Both the position numbers and the translations under genes were made by a program. Positions 1 through 6,634 of a stretch of DNA of 16,557 nucleotides are shown piece by piece; within the stretch, counting starts at the first letter, position 1; each line of letters begins with the position of its first letter. Below the pieces are notes generated by a model. The model worked only from the letters and a program-made list of their open reading frames with translations. It was not told the DNA's origin and ran no database searches. The stretch comes from Bacillota bacterium (GTDB lineage Bacteria; Bacillota; Clostridia; Acetivibrionales; DTU013): NCBI GenBank assembly GCA_023435925.1, contig JAEZLF010000255.1:1-16557 (forward strand). The letters are read 5' to 3'.

Positions 1-124
1 GGACAATCAAATTCTTGAAAGAGAGCAGGAATACTATAGAAAAAGCGAGCTGTGGCAATTAGACCATCCTCATTGGTATTGGCTCGGCGGTCACCACGCC
101 GACCAATGGTTGGATGGAGTATAA
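1..124 (+). CDS. C-terminal end of an unrecognised protein (partial)
   Basis: The reading frame starting at base 2 is open from the window edge to a TAA at 122-124 and gives 40 residues. The tail is rich in aromatic residues and histidine (HPHWYWLGGHHADQW). The upstream part lies outside the window, so the family cannot be named. The next start (GTG at 154) is 29 bases downstream with its own AGGAGG, so the two could be co-transcribed. It could also be an open frame without function, but the composition looks protein-like. I do not recognise it. Confidence 0.45.
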   Translation, partial: DNQILEREQEYYRKSELWQLDHPHWYWLGGHHADQWLDGV

Positions 125-153
125 ACAAAATGGTAAACTGACAGGAGGATTAT

Positions 154-569
154 GTGAAAGCATCTGAATTAAAAGATTTTGTAATTAGTTTATTTGATGA
201 AACGAAGATAGCTGTTGAAGGACCCAATAGATTTTGAAGTGTTGGTCTCTATTGTAGAAGAAGTATTAGGTGAGAAGGTTAAAAGTTGGAAAAATAACAA
301 CAGAAAGATCAAAAAGATAGGTTTTCTGTCAGGGGCCGGCCACTTGTCATCTGATATTAAGGAGCATGTGGAACATAACTGTGATGTGTATATAACAGGA
401 GAAAAAATACTAAATACCGTTCAGTATTCTGAGTTTGCTGGAATAAACCTTATTGTAGGTAGCCATACATATATAGGAATATTCGGAGTACAAAGTTTAT
501 GCGAAAAAACTTAAGGATAAGTACCATTATATAGAAATCATAAGATTGAACGAAGAACACAAGGAATGA
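154..569 (+). pseudogene. Decayed Nif3/DUF34-like metal-binding protein gene
   Basis: An AGGAGGA at 143-149 precedes a GTG at 154. The frame from there reads MKASELKDFVISLFDE and ends at a TGA just after GPNRF (about 235-237). A second frame, open from about 215 to 514, carries IGFLSGAGHLSSDI and DVYITGE, which resemble the C-terminal half of Nif3-like (DUF34, 'GTP cyclohydrolase I type 2') proteins. That frame ends at 512-514, but a third frame continues with AKKLKDKYHYIEIIRLNEEH to a TGA at 567-569. Joined, the pieces give an ordered but much shortened protein of about 135 residues against roughly 250 or more for the family. The central metal-binding part is missing. The simplest reading is an internal deletion plus a second frameshift. 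The family assignment rests on motif resemblance only. Confidence 0.6.
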
Positions 570-617
570 TTAAAGCACTGCTATGGAGAATGGTGAAAAC
601 TACGTAGTACATATTAT

Positions 618-646
618 TTGAACATGACATACTGTTGTCATATTGA
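618..646 (+). promoter_or_regulatory. Probable promoter with overlapping palindromic operator
   Basis: TTGAAC (618-623), a 17-base spacer and TATTGA (641-646) form a plausible sigma-A promoter for the gene at 688. The spacer is almost filled by an inverted repeat: ATGACA (624-629), six bases, TGTCAT (636-641). A palindrome between -35 and -10 suggests repression by a dimeric regulator. No candidate regulator lies next to it. Confidence 0.5.
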
Positions 647-687
647 GTGTGTTATATTGACTCCATTATTAACTGGAGGTAAATAAA

Positions 688-1113
688 ATGAATACAGAAA
701 TAATCGCTAGAGCCGGAGAAATTGTTGCAAGTAAGACTGGTGGCGGAAATGAGGGATACTGCGTATTAGCGTTGATTGACGACGACGGTTTTCCAACAGC
801 GTCAACAATATCTGCTTCAAAAGCTAACGGTATAAATTGGATTACGTTCTGTACCGGCCTTGGCAGCAACAAAACCAAACGAATTGATAAGTGTAACCGC
901 GCAAGTGTTTGTTTTGATTCAATAGATCATAACATAACGTTGGTGGGTACAATAGAGGTTTTGACCGACCCGGAAATAAAAAAGGAGATGTGGTATAAGG
1001 GGCTTGAAAGTCATTTCAATGGGCCGGAAGATCCAAACTACTGTGTTTTGCGTTTCATAACAAATCGCTACAATCTTCTTGTAGACTGGAAGGAAGCGAG
1101 GGGTAACTTGTGA
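688..1113 (+). CDS. Pyridoxamine 5'-phosphate oxidase-fold family protein
   Basis: This 141-residue protein has the layout of small split-barrel flavin-binding proteins of the PPOX superfamily. It contains an N-terminal helix, a core strand pair around GYCVLALIDDDGFPTASTIS, and a central GINWITFCTGLGSNKTKRI segment resembling the flavin phosphate-binding region. RASVCFD and ITLVGTIEVLTD follow, and the tail NRYNLLVDW is typical. Such proteins bind FMN or F420-like cofactors or heme; the substrate cannot be read from the sequence. The ATG at 688 follows TGGAGGT at about 674-680. The gene stands alone behind a promoter with a palindromic operator, so it is probably regulated. It is unlikely to be the true PdxH, which is longer. 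Confidence 0.8.
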   Translation: MNTEIIARAGEIVASKTGGGNEGYCVLALIDDDGFPTASTISASKANGINWITFCTGLGSNKTKRIDKCNRASVCFDSIDHNITLVGTIEVLTDPEIKKEMWYKGLESHFNGPEDPNYCVLRFITNRYNLLVDWKEARGNL

Positions 1114-1213
1114 AACGATTAATTCTACTTCAAAGTATAAGCATAACGCGAAGTTAGTTAGCTATCAGATTTTCAGAAAGTGATTATATGGATATAAAAT
1201 AAAAGGAGCCAAC

Positions 1214-1825
1214 ATGGAGCTGAATGAAATATGGGAACAGCGTATAAAAGACAGCGGCGCAGATTTCGTATATTTTGTCGATGTTTCTATGTTACCGGAG
1301 GATATTATCGAAGGATACTCTTGTGCTGTTCTCTTTGGCAAAACACTATCGAGAGAGTATATTAGCATGCTCAGAGCCGGTCAAGAACCAAAACAAAAAG
1401 AAGTTTTTAACATCGAACACAAGATGGATGCTCTTGCTGCAAAATTAGCTGACCGGTTAGAAACAGAAGGGTACAAAAGCATTGCAAAGTTGAAATCCGG
1501 GCGACTACCGCATAAAACTGTCGCGCTCAGATCCGGGTTGGGGTTTATCGGCAAAAACAACCTGCTGATTACTACCCGGTATGGCTGTGCACTGATGCTG
1601 GGCAAGGTCTTGACTACAGCTCCCTTTATTACCATGAGTGAAATGCCGAAAGAACCGCAATGCGGAAATTGCATTATCTGCGTGAATGTATGTCCGACCA
1701 AAGCCTTGCTCGGTACAACATGGAGCGTCACGACTACCCGTGATGAGATCATGACTAGAAAACTCTGTACCTTGTGCCTTCAATGCATGGTCTGGTGTCC
1801 GTATACGACGGAATACATAAAATGA
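1214..1825 (+). CDS. Short QueG-like protein with two 4Fe-4S clusters
   Basis: The protein has 203 residues. The middle part, SGLGFIGKNNLLITTRYG followed by LGKVLTTAPF, resembles the conserved core of epoxyqueuosine reductase (QueG) and relatives. Two ferredoxin-type motifs follow: C150-x2-C153-x2-C156-x3-C160-P and C185-x2-C188-x2-C191-x3-C195-P, enough for two 4Fe-4S clusters. True QueG is clearly longer (over 300 residues), with a larger N-terminal cobalamin-binding region and C-terminal repeats in many species. This looks like one of the shorter '4Fe-4S double cluster binding' relatives, of unknown substrate, acting in the cytosol. The ATG at 1214 has AAAGGAG nine bases upstream (about 1201-1207). 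It is 100 bases after the PPOX-like gene, and I see no convincing separate promoter, so read-through is possible. Confidence 0.75.
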   Translation: MELNEIWEQRIKDSGADFVYFVDVSMLPEDIIEGYSCAVLFGKTLSREYISMLRAGQEPKQKEVFNIEHKMDALAAKLADRLETEGYKSIAKLKSGRLPHKTVALRSGLGFIGKNNLLITTRYGCALMLGKVLTTAPFITMSEMPKEPQCGNCIICVNVCPTKALLGTTWSVTTTRDEIMTRKLCTLCLQCMVWCPYTTEYIK

Positions 1826-1874
1826 GCACTCCGTGGCTGGGGTGAAAAGGGCGCTCTGTGGATGATTGCTCCAT

Positions 1875-1904
1875 TTGACATTAATTGCGGCAATTTACTA
1901 TAAT
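1875..1904 (+). promoter_or_regulatory. Strong sigma-A promoter for the histidine phosphatase gene
   Basis: Perfect TTGACA (1875-1880) and perfect TATAAT (1899-1904) are separated by 18 bases. The expected start of transcription is near 1911, about 50 bases before the coding region. An imperfect GAGC...GCTC inverted repeat just upstream (1824-1857) has no T-tract, so I do not call it a terminator. Confidence 0.7.
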
Positions 1905-1961
1905 TATAGGGAAAAATTACATAAGTATGGTTTGCTGTAGAAAAAGCAAGGAGGAGATACT

Positions 1962-2567
1962 CTGAAAATTTACATAACCAGGCATGGGGAAACAATATGG
2001 AATAAAGAGGGGAAAATTCAAGGATGGAATGACTCTGAGTTAACACAAAAGGGTATTGAAAATGCAAAAAGACTTGGCGAGAGATTAAAGCATATAGATT
2101 TCGGTTGTATTTATTGCAGCCCTTCAGGCAGAGCAGTCGATACTGCCAAATGTATAAGAGGTGATAAAGATACACCCATCATTACAAAGGAGTCATTAAA
2201 AGAAATGGGTTTTGGATCATGGGAAGGTATGGAGCATTCAAAGGTTAAAGAATTATACCCTGTACAACAGTTTAACCTTTGGAATAAACCTCATCTTTAT
2301 AAGCCTGTTGATGGCGAGAATTTTGAAGATGTATTAGGTAGAGCAAGGCAGATATTGTATGACATAATCAATAATACAAAACATGAAAATGTCTTGGTAG
2401 TTTCACATGCGATACTTATTAAAGCTATCTATGCAATCGTTAAGAATTATTCCCTGGAGGATTTTTGGAGTCTGCCTTTTTTGGAAGGTACAAGTTTATC
2501 TGTATTTGAGGTAGAAGATGGTATGATAAATGTTATTTTGGAGGCTGATGTTTCCCATATGAAATAG
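1962..2567 (+). CDS. Histidine phosphatase (phosphoglycerate mutase-like), CTG start
   Basis: The 201-residue protein begins L/MKIYITRHGETIWN, the diagnostic RHG motif with the phospho-accepting histidine at residue 8. It continues with the family signatures YCSPSGRAVDTA, MGFGSWEG, DGENFEDVLGR and a second catalytic histidine in VVSHAILIKAI. Family members include cobalamin-pathway phosphatases (CobC-like), phosphoglycerate mutases and broad phosphatases; the substrate cannot be decided here. The frame is closed by TAG at 1938-1940 and has no ATG, GTG or TTG before residue 81. The only sensible start is CTG at 1962, placed six bases after AAGGAGGAG (1948-1956). A start at the internal ATG (2205) would remove the RHG motif, so it is rejected. 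A consensus promoter lies 60 bases upstream. Confidence 0.85.
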   Translation: MKIYITRHGETIWNKEGKIQGWNDSELTQKGIENAKRLGERLKHIDFGCIYCSPSGRAVDTAKCIRGDKDTPIITKESLKEMGFGSWEGMEHSKVKELYPVQQFNLWNKPHLYKPVDGENFEDVLGRARQILYDIINNTKHENVLVVSHAILIKAIYAIVKNYSLEDFWSLPFLEGTSLSVFEVEDGMINVILEADVSHMK

Positions 2568-2603
2568 TTTGCTCAACCCTTAAAAAATGCCAGTGAATTA
2601 CTG

Positions 2604-2631
2604 TTGACATTGGCTGTGGTTGGGATATAAT
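2604..2631 (+). promoter_or_regulatory. Consensus sigma-A promoter of the thrS T-box operon
   Basis: Perfect TTGACA (2604-2609), a 16-base spacer and perfect TATAAT (2626-2631) stand directly upstream of the T-box leader. Transcription should start near 2638. Confidence 0.85.
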
Positions 2632-2639
2632 AGATAAAA

Positions 2640-2865
2640 ACTTATCAAATTTATCGTGCAATGAAGGGAACAGTAGACTGTTGAACACCTTGGAAGAGAG
2701 AATCCGCCATGGCTGGAAGCGGATTTCAAGGAAAACAGCCGAAGACCGCCCCGGAGCGTGAACGGTGATACCGTTACAATCAAAACAAGAACCAATTAGG
2801 GTGGAACCACGGGAAATACTCTCGTCCCTTGTAGCTTACTGTTACAAGCGACGGGAGTTTTATTT
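2640..2865 (+). promoter_or_regulatory. T-box riboswitch leader, expected to sense tRNA-Thr
   Basis: The hallmark T-box sequence AGGGTGGAACCACGGG is at 2798-2813, where it can form the antiterminator with the CCCT of the following stem. Upstream parts fit a T-box leader: an AGAGAG bulge motif at 2695-2700, a distal Stem I hairpin (AATCCGC 2701-2707 with GCGGATT near 2719-2725), and a hairpin AACGGT/ACCGTT at 2761-2775. An intrinsic terminator follows. Uncharged tRNA should stabilise the antiterminator and allow expression of thrS and perhaps thyA-folA. The specifier codon is not certain; ACC at 2744-2746 is one threonine-codon candidate. The amino acid is inferred mainly from the downstream gene. 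Confidence 0.85.
2818..2865 (+). terminator. Conditional terminator of the T-box leader
   Basis: The left arm (2818-2833, ACTCTCGTCCCTTGTA) pairs with the right arm (2843-2858, TACAAGCGACGGGAGT), with one mismatch and one wobble. TTTTATTT follows. Its left arm overlaps the antiterminator partner, as expected for transcriptional T-box control. Confidence 0.8.
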
Positions 2866-2987
2866 ATGTATAGGAAATGATAGTTTTAGGTTTCTTATAC
2901 ATGGGGCTTGGAAAGGGGAAGAGTTGGTGTCTTAGTAAGTATACAAATACAATGGGTTGGAAGCAAATAAGAAAAGGAGGAACTGAC

Positions 2988-4895
2988 ATGATTAAAATTA
3001 CACTGAAAGACGGAAGTATGAAGGAATATAACGAAGGTACAACGGTAATGCAGGTTGCGGAAAGTATCAGCGCAGGTCTTGCCAGAGTTGCCCTTGCGGC
3101 TGAGATTGATGGAACGGTCAAGGACCTTTCTACGATTTTGGAGAAGGATTGCAGCCTTAATCTGTTAACCTTTGATAGCGAGGGAGGACGGCATGCCTTC
3201 AGACATACGGCATCTCATGTGATGGCGCAGGCAGTCAAGAGACTATACCCGAATGCGAAGCTGGCAATTGGCCCGGCCATTGAAAATGGTTTCTACTATG
3301 ATTTTGAAATGGAAAAGCCATTTACCCCGGAGGATCTTGAAAAGATTGAAGCCGAAATGGGTAAGATCGTAAAAGAAGATCTTACGCTTGAACGTTTTAC
3401 CTTACCTCGTGAAGAGGCGATTAAATTGATGCAGGAGAAGAATGAACCCTATAAAGCCGAATTAATACGGGATTTACCGGAGGATGCGGTCATATCTTTC
3501 TATAAGCAGGGCGAATTCACGGATTTGTGTGCAGGACCGCACATACCCTCTACAGGAAAGGTGAAAGCATATAAGCTTACTTCCATTGCAGGAGCCTATT
3601 GGAGAGGCAATGAAAAGAATAAAATGCTTCAGAGGATTTATGGAACGGCATTTATGAAAAAAAGTGACCTGGATGAGTACATTTTCCGGATCGAGGAAGC
3701 GAAGAAGCGCGATCACAGAAAGCTCGGGAGAGAACTGGACTTGTTCGACATCATGGATGAAGGCCCGGGATTTCCGTTCTTTATGCCCAAGGGAATGGTT
3801 CTGCGCAACGAACTTGAAAATTTCTGGAGAGAAGAGCACAGGAAGCGCGGCTATCAGGAAATCAAAACTCCGCTGATATTGAACAAGGACCTGTGGCTGC
3901 GTTCAGGTCATTGGGATCATTATAAGGATAACATGTATACGGTTGAAATAGACGAGTCGGATTATTCAATCAAACCGATGAACTGTCCGGGGGGGATGCT
4001 TGTATTCAAACGCAAGCTGCATTCTTACAGAGATCTGCCGCAAAGAATGGGAGAGCTTGGACTGGTTCACAGGCATGAGCTTTCCGGGGCATTGCACGGG
4101 TTGATGAGAGTCAGATGCTTTACGCAGGATGATGCTCATATATTCATGACGCCCGAACAGATCCAGGATGAAGTACTGGGAGTCATCAATCTGATTGACG
4201 ATTTCTACAGGATTTTCGGCTTCAAGTACCATGTGGAGCTTTCCACAAGGCCGGAGGATTCCATGGGAAGCGACGCAGAGTGGGAAATGGCTACAACAGC
4301 CCTCAAAGGCGCACTGGATTTCAAGGGGATCAGCTACAAGATCAACGAGGGCGACGGCGCATTCTACGGACCGAAGATCGATTTCCATCTGGAGGATTCC
4401 ATCGGACGTACGTGGCAGTGCGGCACAATACAACTGGATATGCAGATGCCTGAAAGATTTGACCTTAACTATGTGGGGGCGGATGGAGAAAAACACAGGC
4501 CGGTCATGATACACAGGGTTGTGTTCGGCAGTATCGAGCGTTTTATTGCGATCCTTACGGAGCATTTTGCAGGGGCTTTCCCGGTGTGGGTATCGCCGGT
4601 GCAGGTAAAGATTCTTGGAATCGTGGAAAAGCACAATCCATATGTGCTTGAGGTGCAGAAAAGGCTTGAGGAGCTGGGCATCAGGACAGAGGCCGATCTA
4701 AGGAACGAGAAGATCGGGTTCAAAATCAGGGAAGCACAGATGGAGAAGATTCCTTACATGCTAGTTGTTGGAGACAAGGAGATGGAGAAAGGTGAAGTAG
4801 CTGTCAGATCACGCAAGGAAGGCGAGCTGGGAGCGATGGCTCTGGATGCCTTCATCAGCAAGATCACTGAAGAGATTCATACAAAAGCAATATAA
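2988..4895 (+). CDS. thrS: Threonyl-tRNA synthetase
   Basis: A full-length 635-residue class II synthetase that charges tRNA-Thr with threonine. An N-terminal TGS domain (about 1-61) is followed by the editing domain with H73-x3-H77 (FRHTASH) and its later FTDLCAGPH motif. The catalytic core (about 245-535) has the zinc cysteine in MNCPGGM, class II motif 2 (VHRHELSGALHGLMRVR), zinc-ligand histidines in FTQDDAH and VMIHR, and motif 3 (VVFGSIERFIAILTEH). The anticodon-binding domain begins near PVWVSPVQVKILG. The ATG at 2988 is chosen because AAAGGAGG (2973-2980) stands seven bases before it and the protein then starts at the TGS domain as usual. The frame is open further upstream to 2877, but that part is leader. 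Expression is controlled by the T-box. thyA follows after 48 bases without an obvious terminator. Confidence 0.97.
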   Translation: MIKITLKDGSMKEYNEGTTVMQVAESISAGLARVALAAEIDGTVKDLSTILEKDCSLNLLTFDSEGGRHAFRHTASHVMAQAVKRLYPNAKLAIGPAIENGFYYDFEMEKPFTPEDLEKIEAEMGKIVKEDLTLERFTLPREEAIKLMQEKNEPYKAELIRDLPEDAVISFYKQGEFTDLCAGPHIPSTGKVKAYKLTSIAGAYWRGNEKNKMLQRIYGTAFMKKSDLDEYIFRIEEAKKRDHRKLGRELDLFDIMDEGPGFPFFMPKGMVLRNELENFWREEHRKRGYQEIKTPLILNKDLWLRSGHWDHYKDNMYTVEIDESDYSIKPMNCPGGMLVFKRKLHSYRDLPQRMGELGLVHRHELSGALHGLMRVRCFTQDDAHIFMTPEQIQDEVLGVINLIDDFYRIFGFKYHVELSTRPEDSMGSDAEWEMATTALKGALDFKGISYKINEGDGAFYGPKIDFHLEDSIGRTWQCGTIQLDMQMPERFDLNYVGADGEKHRPVMIHRVVFGSIERFIAILTEHFAGAFPVWVSPVQVKILGIVEKHNPYVLEVQKRLEELGIRTEADLRNEKIGFKIREAQMEKIPYMLVVGDKEMEKGEVAVRSRKEGELGAMALDAFISKITEEIHTKAI

Positions 4896-4943
4896 AACCA
4901 GGGGGCAGTTCTTTTGTTTCGAGGCAAGCGGGGGATTTAAGCG

Positions 4944-5774
4944 ATGAGCAAGGCAGATATAACCTTTATTGAAATGTGCAGAGATATACTGGATCACGGA
5001 TTTTCTTCCGAAGGAGAGAAGGTCCGTGCTGTCTGGAAAGATGGTGAGGCTGCCCATACCATAAAAAAATTCGGTATTGTAAACCGGTATGACCTTTCAC
5101 AGGAGTTCCCCATATTGACATTGAGACCGACGAATCTAAAAGCTGCAATCGATGAGCTGCTCTGGATATGGCAAAGAAAATCCAATAATGTAAAGGATCT
5201 CAACAGCCATATCTGGGACAGCTGGTCGGATGAGACCGGTTCGATCGGGAAGGCATACGGATACCAGCTTCAAATTAAGCATCAATATGCCGAGGGGGAA
5301 TTTGACCAGGTGGACAGGGTGCTGTATGATCTAAAAAACAACCCATACAGCAGAAGAATGATCGTCAACCTCTACAACCATAGCGACCTTCATGAAATGC
5401 ACCTCTATCCCTGTGCGTACAGCATGACCTTCAATGTCACCGGCAGAAGGCTGAATGCCATATTGAATCAGCGTTCGTCGGACGTACTGGTAGCCAACAA
5501 CTGGAATGTCTGCATGTACGCTGTTTTGGTTCATATGCTGGCTCAAGTCAGTGGTTTTGAGGCCGGCGAGCTGGTACATGTCATTGCGGATGCCCATATC
5601 TATGACAGGCATATCCCCCTTGTCAGGGAGCTGATCGGCAGGCAGGACTATGCTGCCCCGAGGTTTGTGATAAATCAGGGCATCAAGGATTTTTATGATT
5701 TTAGAGTAGAAGACTTTCTATTGGAGAATTATCAGACCGGGCTTCAAATCAGGAATATTCCGGTAGCGGTATGA
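4944..5774 (+). CDS. thyA: Thymidylate synthase
   Basis: This 276-residue enzyme makes dTMP from dUMP with methylenetetrahydrofolate. Visible signatures are the folate/dUMP-binding N-terminal half with FPILTLRPTNLKAAIDELLWIWQ, the IWDSWSDETGSIGKAYGYQ segment, the phosphate-binding NNPYSRRMIV, catalytic C157 in LYPCAYSM, QRSSDVLVANNWN, HVIADAHIYDRHI, and the C-terminal VAV. The residue after the catalytic cysteine is alanine where E. coli ThyA has histidine, and QF is replaced by TF. From memory, B. subtilis/phi3T-type ThyA also departs from the E. coli pattern here (PCVY), and the 'KDFYDF...NY' ending also matches that branch, so the enzyme is probably active. The ATG at 4944 follows AAGCGGGGGAT. 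It lies 48 bases after thrS and precedes folA, which recycles its product dihydrofolate. Confidence 0.95.
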   Translation: MSKADITFIEMCRDILDHGFSSEGEKVRAVWKDGEAAHTIKKFGIVNRYDLSQEFPILTLRPTNLKAAIDELLWIWQRKSNNVKDLNSHIWDSWSDETGSIGKAYGYQLQIKHQYAEGEFDQVDRVLYDLKNNPYSRRMIVNLYNHSDLHEMHLYPCAYSMTFNVTGRRLNAILNQRSSDVLVANNWNVCMYAVLVHMLAQVSGFEAGELVHVIADAHIYDRHIPLVRELIGRQDYAAPRFVINQGIKDFYDFRVEDFLLENYQTGLQIRNIPVAV

Positions 5775-6059
5775 GAGTTGCAGTGCAAGCGATACAGTAG
5801 ATACATGTGGGATGCAGGGTAAGAGATGCCTTGCAAGTGATACAGCGCAAGAAATGTGGAATAACGAGGCGAAAAAATATTCCCGAAGGTATTACTGGGA
5901 GTTTGATAGTGAACAACGTTACAGTCCTCCTCCTCTCCAAGTCATCGACCAGCCGACGTTGTTCAAACGCCACGTTTAGGCGTGGCGCACGAAGTGTAGC
6001 GCAGGGCGAATTCATTTTGCCCGCAGCGAGGGGGAATGGGGGCTTGCCCCCATTGAAAA
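5775..6059. repeat. Structured intergenic repeat cluster between thyA and folA
   Basis: These 285 bases hold no convincing gene but many repeats. There is a 15-base imperfect direct repeat (5783-5797 and 5831-5845, sharing TGCAAG.GATACAG). GAACAACGT (5911-5919) is inverted as ACGTTGTTC (5956-5964) across 36 bases. CGCCACG (5968-5974), a six-base loop and CGTGGCG (5981-5987) form a hairpin. AATGGGGGC (6035-6043), TT and GCCCCCATT (6046-6054) form a perfect hairpin with no T-run after it. The 3' half is more GC-rich than its surroundings. It resembles a REP- or MITE-like intergenic element, but a family cannot be named without comparison to other copies. Confidence 0.55.
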
Positions 6060-6083
6060 TTGGATAGTGAGGTGGAATGGGCT

Positions 6084-6623
6084 ATGAAGGCAATACTGTC
6101 AGCTGATTTGAACTGGGGGATTGGCTGTGGAGGAAAGCTTCTGCAGTGGGTACCTGAGGATATGAAATTTTTTGTGCGGATGACTACCGGCAAGGTAGTC
6201 ATCATGGGACGGGAGACCTTCAATACCCTTCCCGGGAAGCGGCCTTTGAAGGATCGGATTAATATTGTGCTGAGCAGAAACGGAAGCTTCGAACAGGAAG
6301 GCTTTATTGTCTGCCGTTCTCTTTCAGAGCTGTTTCAGAAGCTGGAAGATTACCCGCCTGAAGACATATTTGTTATTGGCGGAGAGTCCATATACACCCA
6401 GCTGTTGTCTTACTGTACAGAGGTTTATGTGACTCGGTTTGAAAAGGTATTTCAGGCGGATAGACATTTCCCTGACCTTGGTGCATTGGAAAACTGGCAA
6501 CTGGTGTCTGAAAGTGTCCAGAGTGAACACAATGGAATGACGTTCAGATATTTGAAATATATCAATACAAACCCGATTCCATATAATACACCTGGGCTAG
6601 AAGACGGCAGCAATCCGGTATAA
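6084..6623 (+). CDS. folA: Dihydrofolate reductase
   Basis: The 179-residue protein reduces dihydrofolate to tetrahydrofolate with NADPH, closing the cycle with ThyA. It shows the N-terminal MKAILSADLNWGIGCGGKLLQW (substrate and Met20-loop region), the acidic PEDMKFF helix, GKVVIMGRETFNTLPGKRPLKDRINIVLSR (cofactor binding) and DIFVIGGESIYTQLL (glycine pair near the nicotinamide). ATG 6084 is preferred because GAGGTGG (6069-6075) stands eight bases upstream. The in-frame TTG at 6060 would add eight residues from the repeat element. A tail of about 15 residues beyond the usual end (NTNPIPYNTPGLEDGSNPV) is unremarkable. It converges with feoB, 11 bases apart, and I see no strong terminator between them. 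Confidence 0.93.
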   Translation: MKAILSADLNWGIGCGGKLLQWVPEDMKFFVRMTTGKVVIMGRETFNTLPGKRPLKDRINIVLSRNGSFEQEGFIVCRSLSELFQKLEDYPPEDIFVIGGESIYTQLLSYCTEVYVTRFEKVFQADRHFPDLGALENWQLVSESVQSEHNGMTFRYLKYINTNPIPYNTPGLEDGSNPV

Positions 6624-6634
6624 CAGTGGAAGCA

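Noticed and set aside
1824..1857. Possible terminator after the QueG-like gene
   Set aside because: The stem is imperfect and no T-run follows.
2205..2567. Start of the histidine phosphatase at the ATG 2205
   Set aside because: This would cut off the RHG motif and the first 80 residues, which are coding, in frame and have a ribosome site in front of CTG 1962.
2877..2987. Upstream extension of the thrS frame to 2877
   Set aside because: The frame is open, but the residues do not resemble ThrRS. AAAGGAGG at 2973-2980 and the TGS domain fix the start at 2988.
3966..4634. Long open frame on the minus strand inside thrS
   Set aside because: It is a shadow of the thrS coding frame, with no ribosome site and no recognisable family.
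5749..6067. Small open frames on both strands in the thyA-folA gap
   Set aside because: They run through hairpins and repeats, lack ribosome sites and resemble no family.
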